Of a stretch of DNA of 64,000 nucleotides, positions 35,360 through 45,930 are shown piece by piece. Source of the stretch: Methylophilaceae bacterium LSUCC0401 (lineage in GTDB: Bacteria; Pseudomonadota; Gammaproteobacteria; Burkholderiales; Methylophilaceae); the NCBI GenBank assembly GCA_024919035.1, contig CP103442.1, forward strand, positions 744,001 through 808,000, in the 5' to 3' direction. The position numbers and the translations under genes are program-made. The notes beneath the pieces were generated by a model. That model was not told where the DNA came from and searched no databases. It saw only the letters and a list, made by a program, of their open reading frames with translations. Numbering within the stretch: the stretch's first letter is position 1; each line of letters starts with the position of its first letter.

Positions 35360-36562
35360 TTATATTTTTATCCCAGCAATACCAGCTACAGTATTAATAT
35401 CTTTATCACCACGACCAGACAAATTCACCAATATTGTTTTATCTTTTGATAGATCTCTTGCTAATTTTTCCGCATAGGCAATTGCATGACTTGTTTCAAG
35501 TGCGGGGATAATTCCTTCTGTTCTACATAAATTATGAAAAGCAGCTAAAGCCTCTTCGTCATTAATAGCAACATACTCTGCCCTTTTTGTGTCTTTAAGC
35601 CATGCATGCTCTGGACCAACACCGGGATAATCTAATCCAGCTGATACTGAATGAGTTTCAATAATTTGGCCCTCGTCATTTTGCATCATATAAGTTCTAT
35701 TTCCATGCAAAACCCCAACAGGACTATTTGCAGTTAAAGGAGCTGCATGTTTTCCAGTTTCAATTCCATGGCCAGCAGCTTCAACCCCTATTAATCTTGT
35801 ATTTTCATAAGGGATGTAGGGATAAAAAATTCCCATAGCATTTGATCCGCCTCCGACACACGCAATAACGGCATCCGGTTGTTTTCCGACTAATTCATCC
35901 ATTTGGACTATAGACTCTTTGCCCACAACTGAATTAAAGTCTCTGACCATCATTGGATAAGGGTGAGGGCCTGCAACAGTTCCAATAATATAAAATGTAT
36001 TACTTACATTAGTGACCCAGTCACGCAATGCCTCGTTTAAGGCATCTTTAAGAGTTTTTGATCCACTTTCTACAGGAACAACTTCTGCTCCCAAAAGTTT
36101 CATGCGGTAAACATTAGGGCTTTGACGCTTCACGTCTTCAGATCCCATATAAACCACACAATCCAAACCTAAGCGAGCTGCAATAGTGGCTGTTGCTACG
36201 CCGTGCTGGCCAGCTCCAGTCTCTGCAATCACTCTTGGTTTACCCATTTTTTTTGCAAGCAAAGCTTGTCCAACAGTATTGTTAACCTTGTGTGCACCAG
36301 TATGATTTAAATCTTCTCTTTTAAAATAAATCTGTGCGCCACCAATTTTTTTTGTTAAACGCTCAGCAAAATAAATTGGACTTGGTCTGCCAACAAAATG
36401 TTTTAGATCATGATGAAATTCATTTAAAAAGTCTTTATCGTCCTTGAATTGCTCATACATAACCTTTAACTCATCTAAAGCTTCAATAAGCGTTTCAGCA
36501 ACAAAAGTTCCGCCGTAAGGACCAAAATGGCCATTTTCATCTGGAAAATTATAATTTTGCAT
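35360..36562 (-). CDS. trpB: Tryptophan synthase beta subunit
   Basis: PLP enzyme joining indole and serine to make tryptophan. The 400-residue protein has the PLP lysine in [19 protein letters not shown] near residue 87, the [13 protein letters not shown] motif near 110 and the phosphate-binding [15 protein letters not shown] near 232. It overlaps trpF by 14 bp and abuts trpA. Length and motifs are normal. Confidence 0.97.
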   Translation of the reverse strand: MQNYNFPDENGHFGPYGGTFVAETLIEALDELKVMYEQFKDDKDFLNEFHHDLKHFVGRPSPIYFAERLTKKIGGAQIYFKREDLNHTGAHKVNNTVGQALLAKKMGKPRVIAETGAGQHGVATATIAARLGLDCVVYMGSEDVKRQSPNVYRMKLLGAEVVPVESGSKTLKDALNEALRDWVTNVSNTFYIIGTVAGPHPYPMMVRDFNSVVGKESIVQMDELVGKQPDAVIACVGGGSNAMGIFYPYIPYENTRLIGVEAAGHGIETGKHAAPLTANSPVGVLHGNRTYMMQNDEGQIIETHSVSAGLDYPGVGPEHAWLKDTKRAEYVAINDEEALAAFHNLCRTEGIIPALETSHAIAYAEKLARDLSKDKTILVNLSGRGDKDINTVAGIAGIKI

Positions 36563-37178
36563 TTTTTACAACCTTAATAAATGAATTTAATAGTTTATGG
36601 CATTTTACACCTTTGACGCCATCCTCTACACCCCCACTCACATCCACAGCATACGGTTTATAATGACTAACTAGTGATTGAATATTTTCAACATTCAAAC
36701 CGCCTGCAACTATGATAGGTTTTGCTATATCTTTGGGTATTAACGACCAATCAAATGATTTACCTGAACCGCCGTAATGTTTTGTATCAAAAGTATCAAG
36801 GAGAATTGAGCTTGCGTCAATAAATTCCTCGCTAATTTTAACAATATCCGTGCTTTTCTCAACAGGAATAACTTTAATAAATGGGAAATTAAATGATTTA
36901 CAAAAATCATTACTCTCATGTCCATGAAATTGAATTACATCAATTATGTTTTGATCAAGAATACCACGAATAAAACTTTTATCATGATTTACAAAAAGTC
37001 CAACTTTCGTTAAAAATGGTGGTGTTTTTTTACTGATTAACTTAGCCTTTTCTGGTGAACAGTATCTTTGGCTACCCTCATAAAAAACAAAACCAATTGC
37101 GTCAGCTCCTGCATCGGCTGATGCTAAAGCATCCTCTAAATTAGTAATTCCACAAATTTTTACCTTAATATCTCTCAT
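36549..37178 (-). CDS. trpF: Phosphoribosylanthranilate isomerase
   Basis: Third specific step of tryptophan synthesis (Amadori rearrangement of PRA to CdRP). The 209-residue TIM barrel has [20 protein letters not shown] near residue 6 (catalytic Cys), [30 protein letters not shown] and the C-terminal [15 protein letters not shown]. Stand-alone, not fused to trpC. It overlaps trpB by 14 bp and truA by 4 bp. trpF-trpB-trpA separated from trpE/G/D/C is usual in betaproteobacteria. Confidence 0.95.
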   Translation of the reverse strand: MRDIKVKICGITNLEDALASADAGADAIGFVFYEGSQRYCSPEKAKLISKKTPPFLTKVGLFVNHDKSFIRGILDQNIIDVIQFHGHESNDFCKSFNFPFIKVIPVEKSTDIVKISEEFIDASSILLDTFDTKHYGGSGKSFDWSLIPKDIAKPIIVAGGLNVENIQSLVSHYKPYAVDVSGGVEDGVKGVKCHKLLNSFIKVVKNAKL

Positions 37179-37951
37179 GCAAGTATTTTATTATTTAAAG
37201 TCGGTATATTAAATCTTTCATCATATACAATATTAGTTAAATAAAGTCCATTTGGTGAAAATGTATTTGATGCTTTAGACCTATCTTTAACATCAAATAA
37301 ATAATCAATGTAATTAATTTCTCTTTTTTCATTGGCTATATCCAAAATCACACTCATCATATTTCTAATTTGATGATGCAAAAAACCATCGGCTACAAAT
37401 TTAAAAATTAAAAAGTTATCTTTTTTTGAATATCCGATTTCATAAATTTCTTTGATTGGTTTTTTAGATTGACATTCGCTCGATCTAAAACTGCTGAAAT
37501 CGTGTGTACCTATAAATTTGGATAAAATTGAGTCCAATAAATCCAATTTTATATGATATGGGTATAAACCACAGTGTTTATCCCATATAGCTGATCGGCT
37601 CTGACTGCAATATAATAAGTATTGATATTCTCTGCGAACTGCACAAAATCTTGCATGAAAATCATCGCTAGCTTGAGAGGCCCACTTAATTACAATATCT
37701 TTAGGTAATAGAGAATTTACACCTTTGATCCATGAATGATTAGCTCTTACTGATGTTGTGTCAAAGTGAAAAACTTGACCCAAAGCATGTACTCCAGCAT
37801 CTGTGCGCCCGGCCGCTTCTATTTTTACATTATGATTTGCTACTTCTGACAATGCTGCTTCCAAATACTGCTGGATAGTTTTTACATTGGGTTGTATTTG
37901 AAAGCCACAATAATCTGTTCCTAAATACTCAACTATCGCTGCAATTCTCAT
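37175..37951 (-). CDS. truA: tRNA pseudouridine(38-40) synthase TruA
   Basis: Isomerises uridines 38-40 in the anticodon stem of tRNAs. The 258-residue protein has the catalytic Asp in EAAGRTDAGVHALGQVFHFD near residue 45-65. DFHARFCAVRREYQYLLYCS and GFLHHQIRNMMSVI near 190 are further family blocks. It overlaps the EcfT-like gene and trpF by 4 bp each. The fimV-...-truA-trpF order resembles Pseudomonas and betaproteobacterial chromosomes. Confidence 0.95.
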   Translation of the reverse strand: MRIAAIVEYLGTDYCGFQIQPNVKTIQQYLEAALSEVANHNVKIEAAGRTDAGVHALGQVFHFDTTSVRANHSWIKGVNSLLPKDIVIKWASQASDDFHARFCAVRREYQYLLYCSQSRSAIWDKHCGLYPYHIKLDLLDSILSKFIGTHDFSSFRSSECQSKKPIKEIYEIGYSKKDNFLIFKFVADGFLHHQIRNMMSVILDIANEKREINYIDYLFDVKDRSKASNTFSPNGLYLTNIVYDERFNIPTLNNKILA

Positions 37952-38544
37952 AATAATATTAAAGATCCAATATATAAAAAAATGAAGAAATAACCCATCG
38001 GATTTACTGAGAATTTAGTATATCGAATTTTAATTTGTGTTTTATTTTCTAATAACTTTTTTAATGAAATTATTGGTTCTCTAAAATTAAAACTTTTTTT
38101 TGAGAAATTATCAAAATAAGTAAAAGTTAATAACATTATTTTATGAAGTCTTAAAACATTAAAAGAAAAAAATTTTAATGGGTATACAAAATACATTAAA
38201 GAATTAATTACGGAATAAGATGATGTTGAAATCAAATAGAGCTTAGCAACCAAAAAAAAATTTAACAACCTGATACACTGCTCGGAACCAGAAATAAATC
38301 CTTCCAAAGTAAAATTTAAATTCATTACATTTATTATAATTTCACCAGGGATTGATAAGGGATAGATGATAAAGATACTTAATAAAAAATACTGCAATTT
38401 AAAAATTAATTTAATTGGATTTAATTTTACTAAACAGCAAACTAATAATAAAAGAAAGAGTGCTAATCCGTTACTATAAAATGAAAATATGTGAATAAAC
38501 TTGAGACAAACTAATACAATTAGGAGTTTTAAAAGCTCAATCAC
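37948..38544 (-). CDS. EcfT/CbiQ-like membrane protein of unknown role
   Basis: A 198-residue integral membrane protein, very rich in Leu, Ile, Phe and Lys, between fimV and truA. Five or so hydrophobic stretches are visible: about 3-20, 23-38, 48-66, 95-115 and 182-198. The middle section, GSEQCIRLLNFFLVAKLYLI followed by STSSYSVINSLMYFVYPLKF, resembles the TTSP-dL..L..ll.Pl segment of ECF transporter T components (EcfT, CbiQ, BioN). No ECF ATPase or S component is encoded nearby, and the Ala-Arg-Gly coupling motifs are not clear. I would treat it as a divergent EcfT-like or unknown membrane protein. Confidence 0.6.
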   Translation of the reverse strand: MIELLKLLIVLVCLKFIHIFSFYSNGLALFLLLLVCCLVKLNPIKLIFKLQYFLLSIFIIYPLSIPGEIIINVMNLNFTLEGFISGSEQCIRLLNFFLVAKLYLISTSSYSVINSLMYFVYPLKFFSFNVLRLHKIMLLTFTYFDNFSKKSFNFREPIISLKKLLENKTQIKIRYTKFSVNPMGYFFIFLYIGSLILL

Positions 38545-39990
38545 TTAAAAATTATCTTTATTTTCACCTGATGTCGAAAGATCATTAATAATATCTCTCT
38601 GAATGTTTACCTCACCACTTGCTGAATTAAATAAAGATTTTTCACTTTTTCTCTTCACAGAAAAATAAAAAACGATTCCTGCAATAATAATAATCACAAA
38701 TAAAAGAATTAAAACAATTAGTAAATTATTTGTTTTATTCTCTTTGTCATCAATAATACTTTTTTTATCAAGTTCTGGTTCTAAAGAAATTGAGGAAGTA
38801 AAAACATCATTACTATTATTGGTATTGTTATCACTTAAATTAATTTGTTCAATTTCAAAACCATCAACAATATCAGATTGATTCATTGAATTATTTTTTT
38901 CTTTAGCCACCTCAGGATTTTTATTAGCCTGTTGTTTGATGTCAGATTGAGTTTCTGGTTTTATTTTTGACTCATTTTTAGGTTCTGATAATTGTTTTAA
39001 CTTTTTCTCAGCTTCAGCTAACTTACTTTCTAGCTCCTGAATTTTATTATTATCTAATTCAGTTGGCTGTTTTTTTTGGGCTACCTTAACCTCTGGACTA
39101 TTAAACTTTTCTTTCCACTCTTTATTTTGGGCTTTTAAAATTTTTCGGGCTTCCAGGTGACTTAATTCATCAAAAAATTCTCTTGAAGGTAATATAAGTA
39201 ATTCATTTTTATTTAAGCCATTAATATTTTCATCTTGAAAAGCCTGTTTGTTTTTCAGATATATGCCTACAACCATCTGTTCAAGGGTAACTCCTGAAAT
39301 ACTATTTTCTCGACCAATTTGGTACAAAGTTTTACCTGGAGTTGCTTTTACAGGTTTAGCTTCTGGTTTAGCTTCTGGTTTAGCTTCTGGTTTAGCTTCT
39401 GGTTTAGCTTCTGGTTTAGCTTCTGGTTTAGCTTCTGGTTTAGCTTCTGGTTTAGCTTCTGGTTTAGCTTCTGGTTTAGCTTCTGGTTTTTTTATATCAA
39501 CTTTTTTTCCTTCAGCGATTGCCTTGGAAGGATCTTTTATTTCATTTTTTGGAGAAGCTTCTTTTTCAAGCGTCTCATTTATCATTTTATCCATTGGATC
39601 AGGTGGGTCCAAAAGAACTGTGTATTCTCTGTAGTTTCTTCCCTTAGGTGAATCAATTTGAATTAAAAGATCAAGAAAAGGATCTTTAACAGGGTTTGAA
39701 CTTTTTAATTTTAAATAAATTTTTCCTTCAGAATTTTTAACAAAATTTGCATTAATATTTGCGTGTACAGGCAGCCTCTCAATTCCTTGAGACTCAAAAT
39801 CCTCTTTAGAAGCGATGCTTGGGACTAACTCAGTTACATCATCAGCTTTGGTGAGAATAACTTCAATGTCAGCGTTTAAAGGTTGTTCTTGTTTAGAATT
39901 AACAGAAATTTTTCCAAGTTGAAGAGCATTTACTGTTAAAGCATTAAAAAGAAAAATGATAAATAGTAGATTTTTAAAAAGTGTTTTCAT
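38545..39990 (-). CDS. fimV: FimV-like polar peptidoglycan-binding protein with PEAK repeats
   Basis: FimV proteins organise cell poles and type IV pili or secretion. The 481-residue protein has a signal-like hydrophobic N-terminus (about 1-22), the FimV N-terminal domain (about 23-125; LQLGKISVNSKQEQPLNADI and IQIDSPKGRNYREYTVLLDP) and eleven tandem PEAK repeats (about 169-212). A LysM-like FimV motif follows (TPGKTLYQIGREN near 216), then a coiled coil (about 318-340), one transmembrane helix (about 421-444) and a short tail. It is half the length of Pseudomonas FimV and lacks the TPR-rich cytoplasmic part. It overlaps asd by 4 bp. Confidence 0.87.
   Translation of the reverse strand: MKTLFKNLLFIIFLFNALTVNALQLGKISVNSKQEQPLNADIEVILTKADDVTELVPSIASKEDFESQGIERLPVHANINANFVKNSEGKIYLKLKSSNPVKDPFLDLLIQIDSPKGRNYREYTVLLDPPDPMDKMINETLEKEASPKNEIKDPSKAIAEGKKVDIKKPEAKPEAKPEAKPEAKPEAKPEAKPEAKPEAKPEAKPEAKPEAKPVKATPGKTLYQIGRENSISGVTLEQMVVGIYLKNKQAFQDENINGLNKNELLILPSREFFDELSHLEARKILKAQNKEWKEKFNSPEVKVAQKKQPTELDNNKIQELESKLAEAEKKLKQLSEPKNESKIKPETQSDIKQQANKNPEVAKEKNNSMNQSDIVDGFEIEQINLSDNNTNNSNDVFTSSISLEPELDKKSIIDDKENKTNNLLIVLILLFVIIIIAGIVFYFSVKRKSEKSLFNSASGEVNIQRDIINDLSTSGENKDNF
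39355..39486 (-). repeat. Eleven perfect 12-bp tandem repeats inside fimV
   Basis: The plus-strand unit TTTAGCTTCTGG occurs eleven times without a mismatch (132 bp); on the coding strand each unit gives Pro-Glu-Ala-Lys. Because the unit is a multiple of three, gain or loss of copies keeps the frame and only changes the length of a periplasmic linker. Perfect identity at the DNA level suggests recent slippage-driven expansion. Confidence 0.95.
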
Positions 39991-41105
39991 TTAACAGTTA
40001 TTATACTTAAGATTCTTCTTAATGGTTCGGCAGCGCCCCATAATAATTGATCGCCTATGGTAAATAATGAAACGATATTTTCATCTAATTTCAATTTTCT
40101 AACTCTTCCAACCAAAATATCTAATTTTCCAGAAACTTTTGCAGGTGATAAATTTTGTATTGTTTCATCTCTGTTATTTGAAATAACCTTTACCCATTCA
40201 TTTCCATTGGAAATCTTATCCAAAATATCGTCTTCTGATAAATTTTGATTTAATTTAATTGTTAAAGCCTGACTATGACATCTCATGGTCCCAATACGTA
40301 CACATAAACCATCAACTTTAATTGGATCATAATGGTGATCAAGAATTTTTAATGTTTCATTATGACCCTTCCATTCTTCTTTACTTAAGCCTCCACCTAG
40401 ATCACTATCAATCCAGGGGATGAGACTTCCAGCGAGAGGAACTAAAAAATTTTCTTTTGGAAAAGATTGATCTTGAAAGGTATTGGTAATGGTTTGATCA
40501 ATTTCAAGAATAGAGCCATTTTTATCTTCAAGAAGATCCGATACAGTCTGGTGCAGATATCCCATTTGCTTGAGCAACTCTCTCATATTATTTGCCCCAG
40601 CACCACTCGCAGCTTGATAAGTCATTGATGAAACCCATTCAACAATATTCTCTTTAATAAGCCCGTTGATGGCTAATAGCATAAGGGATACAGTACAATT
40701 TCCTCCCACCCACGTCTTGTTTCCAGTCTCTAATTTTTTATCTATCAAATTTCGATTGATGGGATCTAAAATAATTACAGAATCCTCATTCATTCGTAAG
40801 AAAGAAGCTGCATCAATCCAATGACCCTGCCAAGAATGATCTCTTAATTTTGGGTAAACTTTTTCAGTAAAGTCACTGCCCTGGCATGTCAAAATAATAT
40901 CCATTTTTTTTAAGTCATCTAAATTGTTAGCATCTAATAATTTATTTGATTCAGAAAATCTAAAAGGGCAATCATCACCAGCTTGTGACGTTGAGAAAAA
41001 AAATGTTGAAAATTTTTCAAAATCTTTTTCTTCAATCATTCGTTTTATGAGAACCGAACCAACCATTCCTCGCCAGCCAACAATACCTACTTTATGCTTA
41101 TTCAT
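39987..41105 (-). CDS. asd: Aspartate-semialdehyde dehydrogenase
   Basis: Reduces aspartyl phosphate to aspartate semialdehyde for lysine, diaminopimelate, methionine and threonine. The 372-residue protein has the NADP-binding [18 protein letters not shown] near residue 6, the catalytic Cys in [19 protein letters not shown] near 132 and [16 protein letters not shown] near 166. This is the gammaproteobacterial-type (long) Asd. It overlaps leuB by 8 bp and fimV by 4 bp; leuCDB-asd-fimV-truA is a known order in beta/gammaproteobacteria. Confidence 0.95.
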   Translation of the reverse strand: MNKHKVGIVGWRGMVGSVLIKRMIEEKDFEKFSTFFFSTSQAGDDCPFRFSESNKLLDANNLDDLKKMDIILTCQGSDFTEKVYPKLRDHSWQGHWIDAASFLRMNEDSVIILDPINRNLIDKKLETGNKTWVGGNCTVSLMLLAINGLIKENIVEWVSSMTYQAASGAGANNMRELLKQMGYLHQTVSDLLEDKNGSILEIDQTITNTFQDQSFPKENFLVPLAGSLIPWIDSDLGGGLSKEEWKGHNETLKILDHHYDPIKVDGLCVRIGTMRCHSQALTIKLNQNLSEDDILDKISNGNEWVKVISNNRDETIQNLSPAKVSGKLDILVGRVRKLKLDENIVSLFTIGDQLLWGAAEPLRRILSIITVK

Positions 41106-42162
41106 TAAATAAATTTCCTAAAATTAAATCGCCCATCTCTTCACAGCCAACTTCAATAGATTGTTTGCTCATAATATCTTTTGTTCTGAAGCCTTGTGCT
41201 AAAGTTTTTTCAATTGCTTTTTCAATTAAATCTGATTTATCTGATTGATTTAAAGAATATTTATACATCATTGCTGCTGACATAATTGTCGCAATAGGGT
41301 TTGCTAAATCTTTACCTGCAATATCTGGTGCAGATCCATGACTAGGTTCAAATAAACCTTTATTATTTTTATCTAATGAGGCTGAAGGAAGCATACCAAT
41401 TGATCCTGTTAACATTGATGCCTCATCAGATAAAATATCCCCAAAGATATTCCCTGTAACTAGAACATCAAATTGTTTTGGATCTTTAACTAACTGCATA
41501 GCGGCATTATCAACATACATGTGAGATAAGGTTACATCAGGATAGTCTTGTGATGTCTCTATCATGACCTCCCGCCATAACTCAGTTGCCTCCAAGACAT
41601 TGGCTTTATCTACAGAACATAATCTTCTTTTTCTTAAACGAGCTAATTGAAATGCGACATCTCCAATTCTCCTAATTTCATTTTCAGAGTAGCGCATTGT
41701 GTTGAAACCTTCTCGCTGATCTTTATTATTTCTGTGAATTCCTCGTGGCTCGCCAAAATAAATATCCCCCGTTAATTCTCGAACAATTAAAATATCTAAT
41801 CCTGAGACTATTTCAGGTTTGAGTGAAGAAGCATTAACAAGATCATCAAATAACATAGCTGGTCTTAAATTAGCAAAAAGTTCTAATTCAGAGCGAATTC
41901 TTAATAAGCCTCTTTCTGGTCTTTTTTCTCTTGGAAGTTTGTCATATTTCCAATCTCCCACTGAACCCATAAGAATAGCATCGGCTTTGACAGCTTTATC
42001 TAAAGTGGTTTTAGGCAAGGGATCGCCATCTGCGTCATATCCAGCTCCACCAATCGGTGCTGAATCAATGATGATATCTGGTGAAAGAGCCTTAATAATC
42101 TTTGTAGCCTGTCTTACAATCTCCGGGCCAATACCATCACCTGGTAGGGTTAATAAATTCAT
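41098..42162 (-). CDS. leuB: 3-isopropylmalate dehydrogenase
   Basis: Oxidative decarboxylation step of leucine synthesis. I start at the ATG at 42162 (354 aa, [20 protein letters not shown]), where homologues begin. An in-frame ATG at 42192 adds ten residues and would overlap leuD. Motifs are the NAD-binding [31 protein letters not shown] near residue 133 and [40 protein letters not shown] near 240 is the metal-binding region. Confidence 0.95.
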   Translation of the reverse strand: MNLLTLPGDGIGPEIVRQATKIIKALSPDIIIDSAPIGGAGYDADGDPLPKTTLDKAVKADAILMGSVGDWKYDKLPREKRPERGLLRIRSELELFANLRPAMLFDDLVNASSLKPEIVSGLDILIVRELTGDIYFGEPRGIHRNNKDQREGFNTMRYSENEIRRIGDVAFQLARLRKRRLCSVDKANVLEATELWREVMIETSQDYPDVTLSHMYVDNAAMQLVKDPKQFDVLVTGNIFGDILSDEASMLTGSIGMLPSASLDKNNKGLFEPSHGSAPDIAGKDLANPIATIMSAAMMYKYSLNQSDKSDLIEKAIEKTLAQGFRTKDIMSKQSIEVGCEEMGDLILGNLFNE

Positions 42163-42179
42163 TTTTTTATTTGTCTCGT

Positions 42180-42812
42180 TTATTTTAACCATGGGTAAAT
42201 ATCATAATAACCTTGTTCGAAATTTTTTATTTCTTGTGTTCTTTCAAGCGTAAGACCTATTTCATCCAGGCCATTGATCAGTGAGTTTTTTTTAAATTCG
42301 TCAATCTCGAATTCAAAAAATTTATCATTAAGAAAATTTATACGCTGATTAGGAAGATCGACTTCAATTTCAAGTTTTTGATTGCTCGATACTTTAAACA
42401 ACTCATCAATTTCATTATTTGACAGAGTAATGGGTAAAATACCATTCTTAAAGCAGTTGTTATAAAAAATATCAGCAAAACTTACTGCTACGATAGCTTT
42501 TATACCATAATCTAATAGAGCCCATGGAGCATGTTCACGACTGGATCCACATCCAAAATTTTCGCGAACTAGTAAAATGCTTGCATTTGTATACTCTGGT
42601 TTGTTCAATACGAAATCATAATTAAGAGGCCTTGCAGAGTTATCCATTCCTGGTTCGCCATGATCAAGGTATCTCCATTCATCAAACAAATTAGGACCGA
42701 ATCCTGAGCGTTTAATAGATTTTAAAAATTGCTTTGGAATAATTGCATCGGTATCAATATTAGATCGATCAAGAGGAATTGCTAGACTTTTTAATGTTAC
42801 AAATTTATCCAT
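42180..42812 (-). CDS. leuD: 3-isopropylmalate dehydratase small subunit
   Basis: Small (swivel-domain) subunit of isopropylmalate isomerase. The 210-residue protein has [20 protein letters not shown] near residue 12 and the substrate-binding [20 protein letters not shown] near 78. [15 protein letters not shown] is also typical. It shares its first base with the last base of leuC, so translation is probably coupled for 1:1 assembly. Confidence 0.96.
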   Translation of the reverse strand: MDKFVTLKSLAIPLDRSNIDTDAIIPKQFLKSIKRSGFGPNLFDEWRYLDHGEPGMDNSARPLNYDFVLNKPEYTNASILLVRENFGCGSSREHAPWALLDYGIKAIVAVSFADIFYNNCFKNGILPITLSNNEIDELFKVSSNQKLEIEVDLPNQRINFLNDKFFEFEIDEFKKNSLINGLDEIGLTLERTQEIKNFEQGYYDIYPWLK

Positions 42813-44209
42813 TAATTGATCTCGCGAATGTCTACGAAATGGCCATGAACTGCTGCTGCTGCTGCCATAGCAGGACTAACAAGGTGGGTTCTTCCTCCTT
42901 TACCCTGTCTTCCTTCAAAATTTCTATTGGATGTAGAAGCACAACGCTCGCCGTCTTCAAGTCTATCTGCATTCATAGCAAGACACATAGAACAACCTGG
43001 TTCTCGCCATTCAAAACCAGACTCTATAAATATTTTATCTAATCCTTCTGATTCAGCTTGTTTTTTGACAATTCCAGATCCTGGAACAACCATTGCCAGC
43101 TTAATGGATGAATTAACTTTTTTTCCTTTAATAAATTTTGCTGCCTCTCTCAAGTCTTCTATACGAGAATTTGTACAAGAACCAATAAAAACTTTATCAA
43201 CACTGATATTGGATAGGGGGATATTTTCTTCTAAATCCATATACTTTAAAGCTCTTTGAAAGTCAGGTTGTTTTGAAATTTGTATATCTGTCAGCTTGGG
43301 AACTGATTGAGTAATTCCAGCAACCATTTCTGGCGAGGTCCCCCATGTGACTTGAGGTTCAATCTCTGAAGCATCGATGATGATTGTTTTGTCAAAACTT
43401 GCATCAGAATCTGATTTTAAGGTTTGCCATTCTTTAACTGCTAGTTCCCACATTTCCCCTTTAGGAGAAAATGGTTTATTTTTAAGATAATTTAGAGTGA
43501 TTTGGTCAACAGCAATCAATCCAGCACGGGCTCCTGCCTCAATAGCCATGTTACAAAGGGTCATTCTTCCCTCCATGGAGAGCGTTTCAACAGCATTACC
43601 GCAAAACTCGATCGCATGCCCTGTTCCACCGGCCGTGCCGATTTTACCGATAATAAACAAAGCCATATCTTTGGCAGTTACCAATGGGTGTAATTTTCCA
43701 GAAACTTGAATTTTAAATGTTTTGAGTTTTTTTTGAATTAAGCATTGTGTAGCCATGACGTGCTCAACTTCAGATGTGCCAATCCCCATCGCCAGAGCCC
43801 CGAATGCTCCATGAGTACTGGTATGAGAGTCTCCACATACAATAGTCATCCCAGGCAATGTTAAACCTTGCTCGGGGCCTATTACATGAACAATACCTTG
43901 TCTTTCATCACTCATCTTAAACTGAAGTAAATTATGAGTTTGACAATTTTCATTTAAAGTATCTACTTGAATCTTAGATACAGGATCTTTAATTCCCTCA
44001 TCTCTAGACATTGTTGGTACGTTATGATCAGGAACTGCAACAATAGATTCTTTTCTCCATAGTTGACGATTATTGATTTTTAAACCCTCAAATGCTTGAG
44101 GACTTGTTACTTCATGTATCAGATGTCGATCGATATAAATTAAATGTGTGTCATCAGAAGATAAGACTCGATGCTTATCAAAAATTTTTTCATATAAGGT
44201 TTTACCCAT
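42812..44209 (-). CDS. leuC: 3-isopropylmalate dehydratase large subunit
   Basis: Aconitase-family [4Fe-4S] subunit of isopropylmalate isomerase. The 465-residue protein has [20 protein letters not shown] near residue 125 and the cluster cysteines in [20 protein letters not shown] near 345 and [19 protein letters not shown] near 405. The C-terminal block [20 protein letters not shown] is normal for LeuC. It is the first of leuC-leuD-leuB. Confidence 0.97.
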   Translation of the reverse strand: MGKTLYEKIFDKHRVLSSDDTHLIYIDRHLIHEVTSPQAFEGLKINNRQLWRKESIVAVPDHNVPTMSRDEGIKDPVSKIQVDTLNENCQTHNLLQFKMSDERQGIVHVIGPEQGLTLPGMTIVCGDSHTSTHGAFGALAMGIGTSEVEHVMATQCLIQKKLKTFKIQVSGKLHPLVTAKDMALFIIGKIGTAGGTGHAIEFCGNAVETLSMEGRMTLCNMAIEAGARAGLIAVDQITLNYLKNKPFSPKGEMWELAVKEWQTLKSDSDASFDKTIIIDASEIEPQVTWGTSPEMVAGITQSVPKLTDIQISKQPDFQRALKYMDLEENIPLSNISVDKVFIGSCTNSRIEDLREAAKFIKGKKVNSSIKLAMVVPGSGIVKKQAESEGLDKIFIESGFEWREPGCSMCLAMNADRLEDGERCASTSNRNFEGRQGKGGRTHLVSPAMAAAAAVHGHFVDIREIN

Positions 44210-44214
44210 AAAAT

Positions 44215-44709
44215 TTAATCTCTGAAATTTTCAAAGTTAAGTGGATAATCTGTAATTTGATTTTTTAAGAGAGCGATGGCTTCTTGCAAAACATCTCGCT
44301 TTGCCCCGGAAACTCTGACGGAGTCCCCCTGGATTGAACCTTGCACTTTTAACTTACTATCTTTAAGAAGTTTAATAATCTTTTTGCCTAGATCTTGATT
44401 AATACCATGAGTAATTGTTATATCTAATTTAACATTATTCCCAGATACAGATTCTAAAGTTTTATCTTCTAGACGCTTTGTTGAGTCAGGTTCTTTTTTT
44501 TCTAATGATGGATAAAGAATATCTTTAATTTGATTAATTTGAAAATCATTATCTCCATAAAGAGTGATAATCATATCCTTTTCATTAAATTCGATTTTTG
44601 CACTGGTATTTTTAAAGTCATAGCGGTTATCAATTTGTCTACTTACGACATCAATTGCATTGGCGAGATTGACTTTATCAGCAGAAGAGCTTACATCAAA
44701 ACTGGGCAT
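44215..44709 (-). CDS. yajQ: YajQ-family nucleotide-binding protein
   Basis: DUF520/YajQ protein, 164 residues. Members bind nucleotides or tRNA, and a Xanthomonas homologue binds cyclic di-GMP; the role here is unknown. The N-terminal [20 protein letters not shown] and the central [20 protein letters not shown]-like block ([20 protein letters not shown]) are nearly diagnostic. So is [19 protein letters not shown] near the C-terminus. It lies between argG and leuC with 2- and 5-nt gaps. Confidence 0.94.
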   Translation of the reverse strand: MPSFDVSSSADKVNLANAIDVVSRQIDNRYDFKNTSAKIEFNEKDMIITLYGDNDFQINQIKDILYPSLEKKEPDSTKRLEDKTLESVSGNNVKLDITITHGINQDLGKKIIKLLKDSKLKVQGSIQGDSVRVSGAKRDVLQEAIALLKNQITDYPLNFENFRD

Positions 44710-44711
44710 AA

Positions 44712-45926
44712 TTACTCCTTATTTTTTTTTCCTAAAATTTTAAGTCTTAGCGCATTTAGCTTAATAAATCCCTCGGCATCATATTGATTATAGGTTCCGC
44801 CATCGTCTTCAAATGTTGCAATATTTTCGTCAAATAAAGAGTGTGGGCTAGTTCTCCCAATAACTTGAACTGAACCTTTATAACACATGAGTTTGACATC
44901 GCCTGTCACATTTATTTGCGTATGGTCTATTAAAGTTTGCAGAGCATCTCTTTCTGGTGCAAACCAAAAACCGTTGTAAATTAACTGTGCATATCGTGGC
45001 ATTAATTCATCTTTCAAATGAGCCACTTCTCGATCCAAGGTAATTGATTCAATTGCTCGATGAGCCTTAAGAAGAATCGTGCCTCCAGGCGTTTCATAAC
45101 AACCCCTTGATTTCATACCAACGAATCTATTTTCAACCAAATCTAGTCGACCAATTCCATTTCTTGATCCAATTTCATTGAGCGTATGAAATATTTCATG
45201 AGCTTTTAATTTTTGATTATTAATTGCTACCGGATCCCCATTAACAAATGATAAAGTTAACAACTCCTCTTTGTCTGGAGCTTCCATAGGAGATTTTGTC
45301 CATCTCCACATTGACTCCTCAGGAGGATTATTTGGATTTTCTAAATGTCGACCTTCGTAAGAGATGTGCAATAAATTTGCGTCCATGCTATAGGGGCTTC
45401 CACCTTCTTTATGTTTCATGTCAACAGAAATTCCATGCTGTTCTGCAAAATTTAATAATTTTTCTCTGCTTAATAAATCCCATTCTCTCCAGGGAGCAAT
45501 CACTTTTATCTCTGGATTTAATGCATAAGCACTTAATTCAAACCTTACTTGATCATTGCCTTTACCAGTAGCTCCATGAGCAATTGCATCCGCTCCTGTT
45601 TGCTTAGCAATCTCAATCAGTCTTTTTGCAATCAATGGTCTGGCTATAGAGGTTCCAAGTAAATATTCACCCTCATAAAGTGTGTTTGCTCTAAACATCG
45701 GAAACACATAATTTTTTGCAAACTCTTCTTGAAGATTTTCAATAAAGATTTCTTTTACCCCGGCACTTTTAGCTTTTTCTCTGGCGGGTTCAATTTCTTC
45801 CCCTTGGCCAATATCCGCAGTAAATGTAACCACTTCGCAATTATATTTTTCTTTAAGCCATTTTAAAATTACTGACGTGTCTAAGCCACCTGAATATGCA
45901 AGAACAACTTTTTTGATCTGTTTCAT
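44712..45926 (-). CDS. argG: Argininosuccinate synthase
   Basis: ATP-dependent joining of citrulline and aspartate in arginine synthesis. The 404-residue protein has the PP-loop [20 protein letters not shown] near residue 7, [19 protein letters not shown] near 118, [20 protein letters not shown] near 260 and the C-terminal [12 protein letters not shown]. It is preceded by argF (4 nt). Confidence 0.97.
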   Translation of the reverse strand: MKQIKKVVLAYSGGLDTSVILKWLKEKYNCEVVTFTADIGQGEEIEPAREKAKSAGVKEIFIENLQEEFAKNYVFPMFRANTLYEGEYLLGTSIARPLIAKRLIEIAKQTGADAIAHGATGKGNDQVRFELSAYALNPEIKVIAPWREWDLLSREKLLNFAEQHGISVDMKHKEGGSPYSMDANLLHISYEGRHLENPNNPPEESMWRWTKSPMEAPDKEELLTLSFVNGDPVAINNQKLKAHEIFHTLNEIGSRNGIGRLDLVENRFVGMKSRGCYETPGGTILLKAHRAIESITLDREVAHLKDELMPRYAQLIYNGFWFAPERDALQTLIDHTQINVTGDVKLMCYKGSVQVIGRTSPHSLFDENIATFEDDGGTYNQYDAEGFIKLNALRLKILGKKNKE

Positions 45927-45930
45927 TAAG

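Noticed and set aside
39355-39486. Possible CRISPR-like array
   Set aside because: Units are 12 bp, directly adjacent, without spacers, and inside a coding frame.
39248-39651. Two plus-strand frames opposite fimV encoding SGLA and FWFS repeats
   Set aside because: They are antisense readings of the 12-bp PEAK repeat; the minus-strand frame has the FimV domains and fits the operon.
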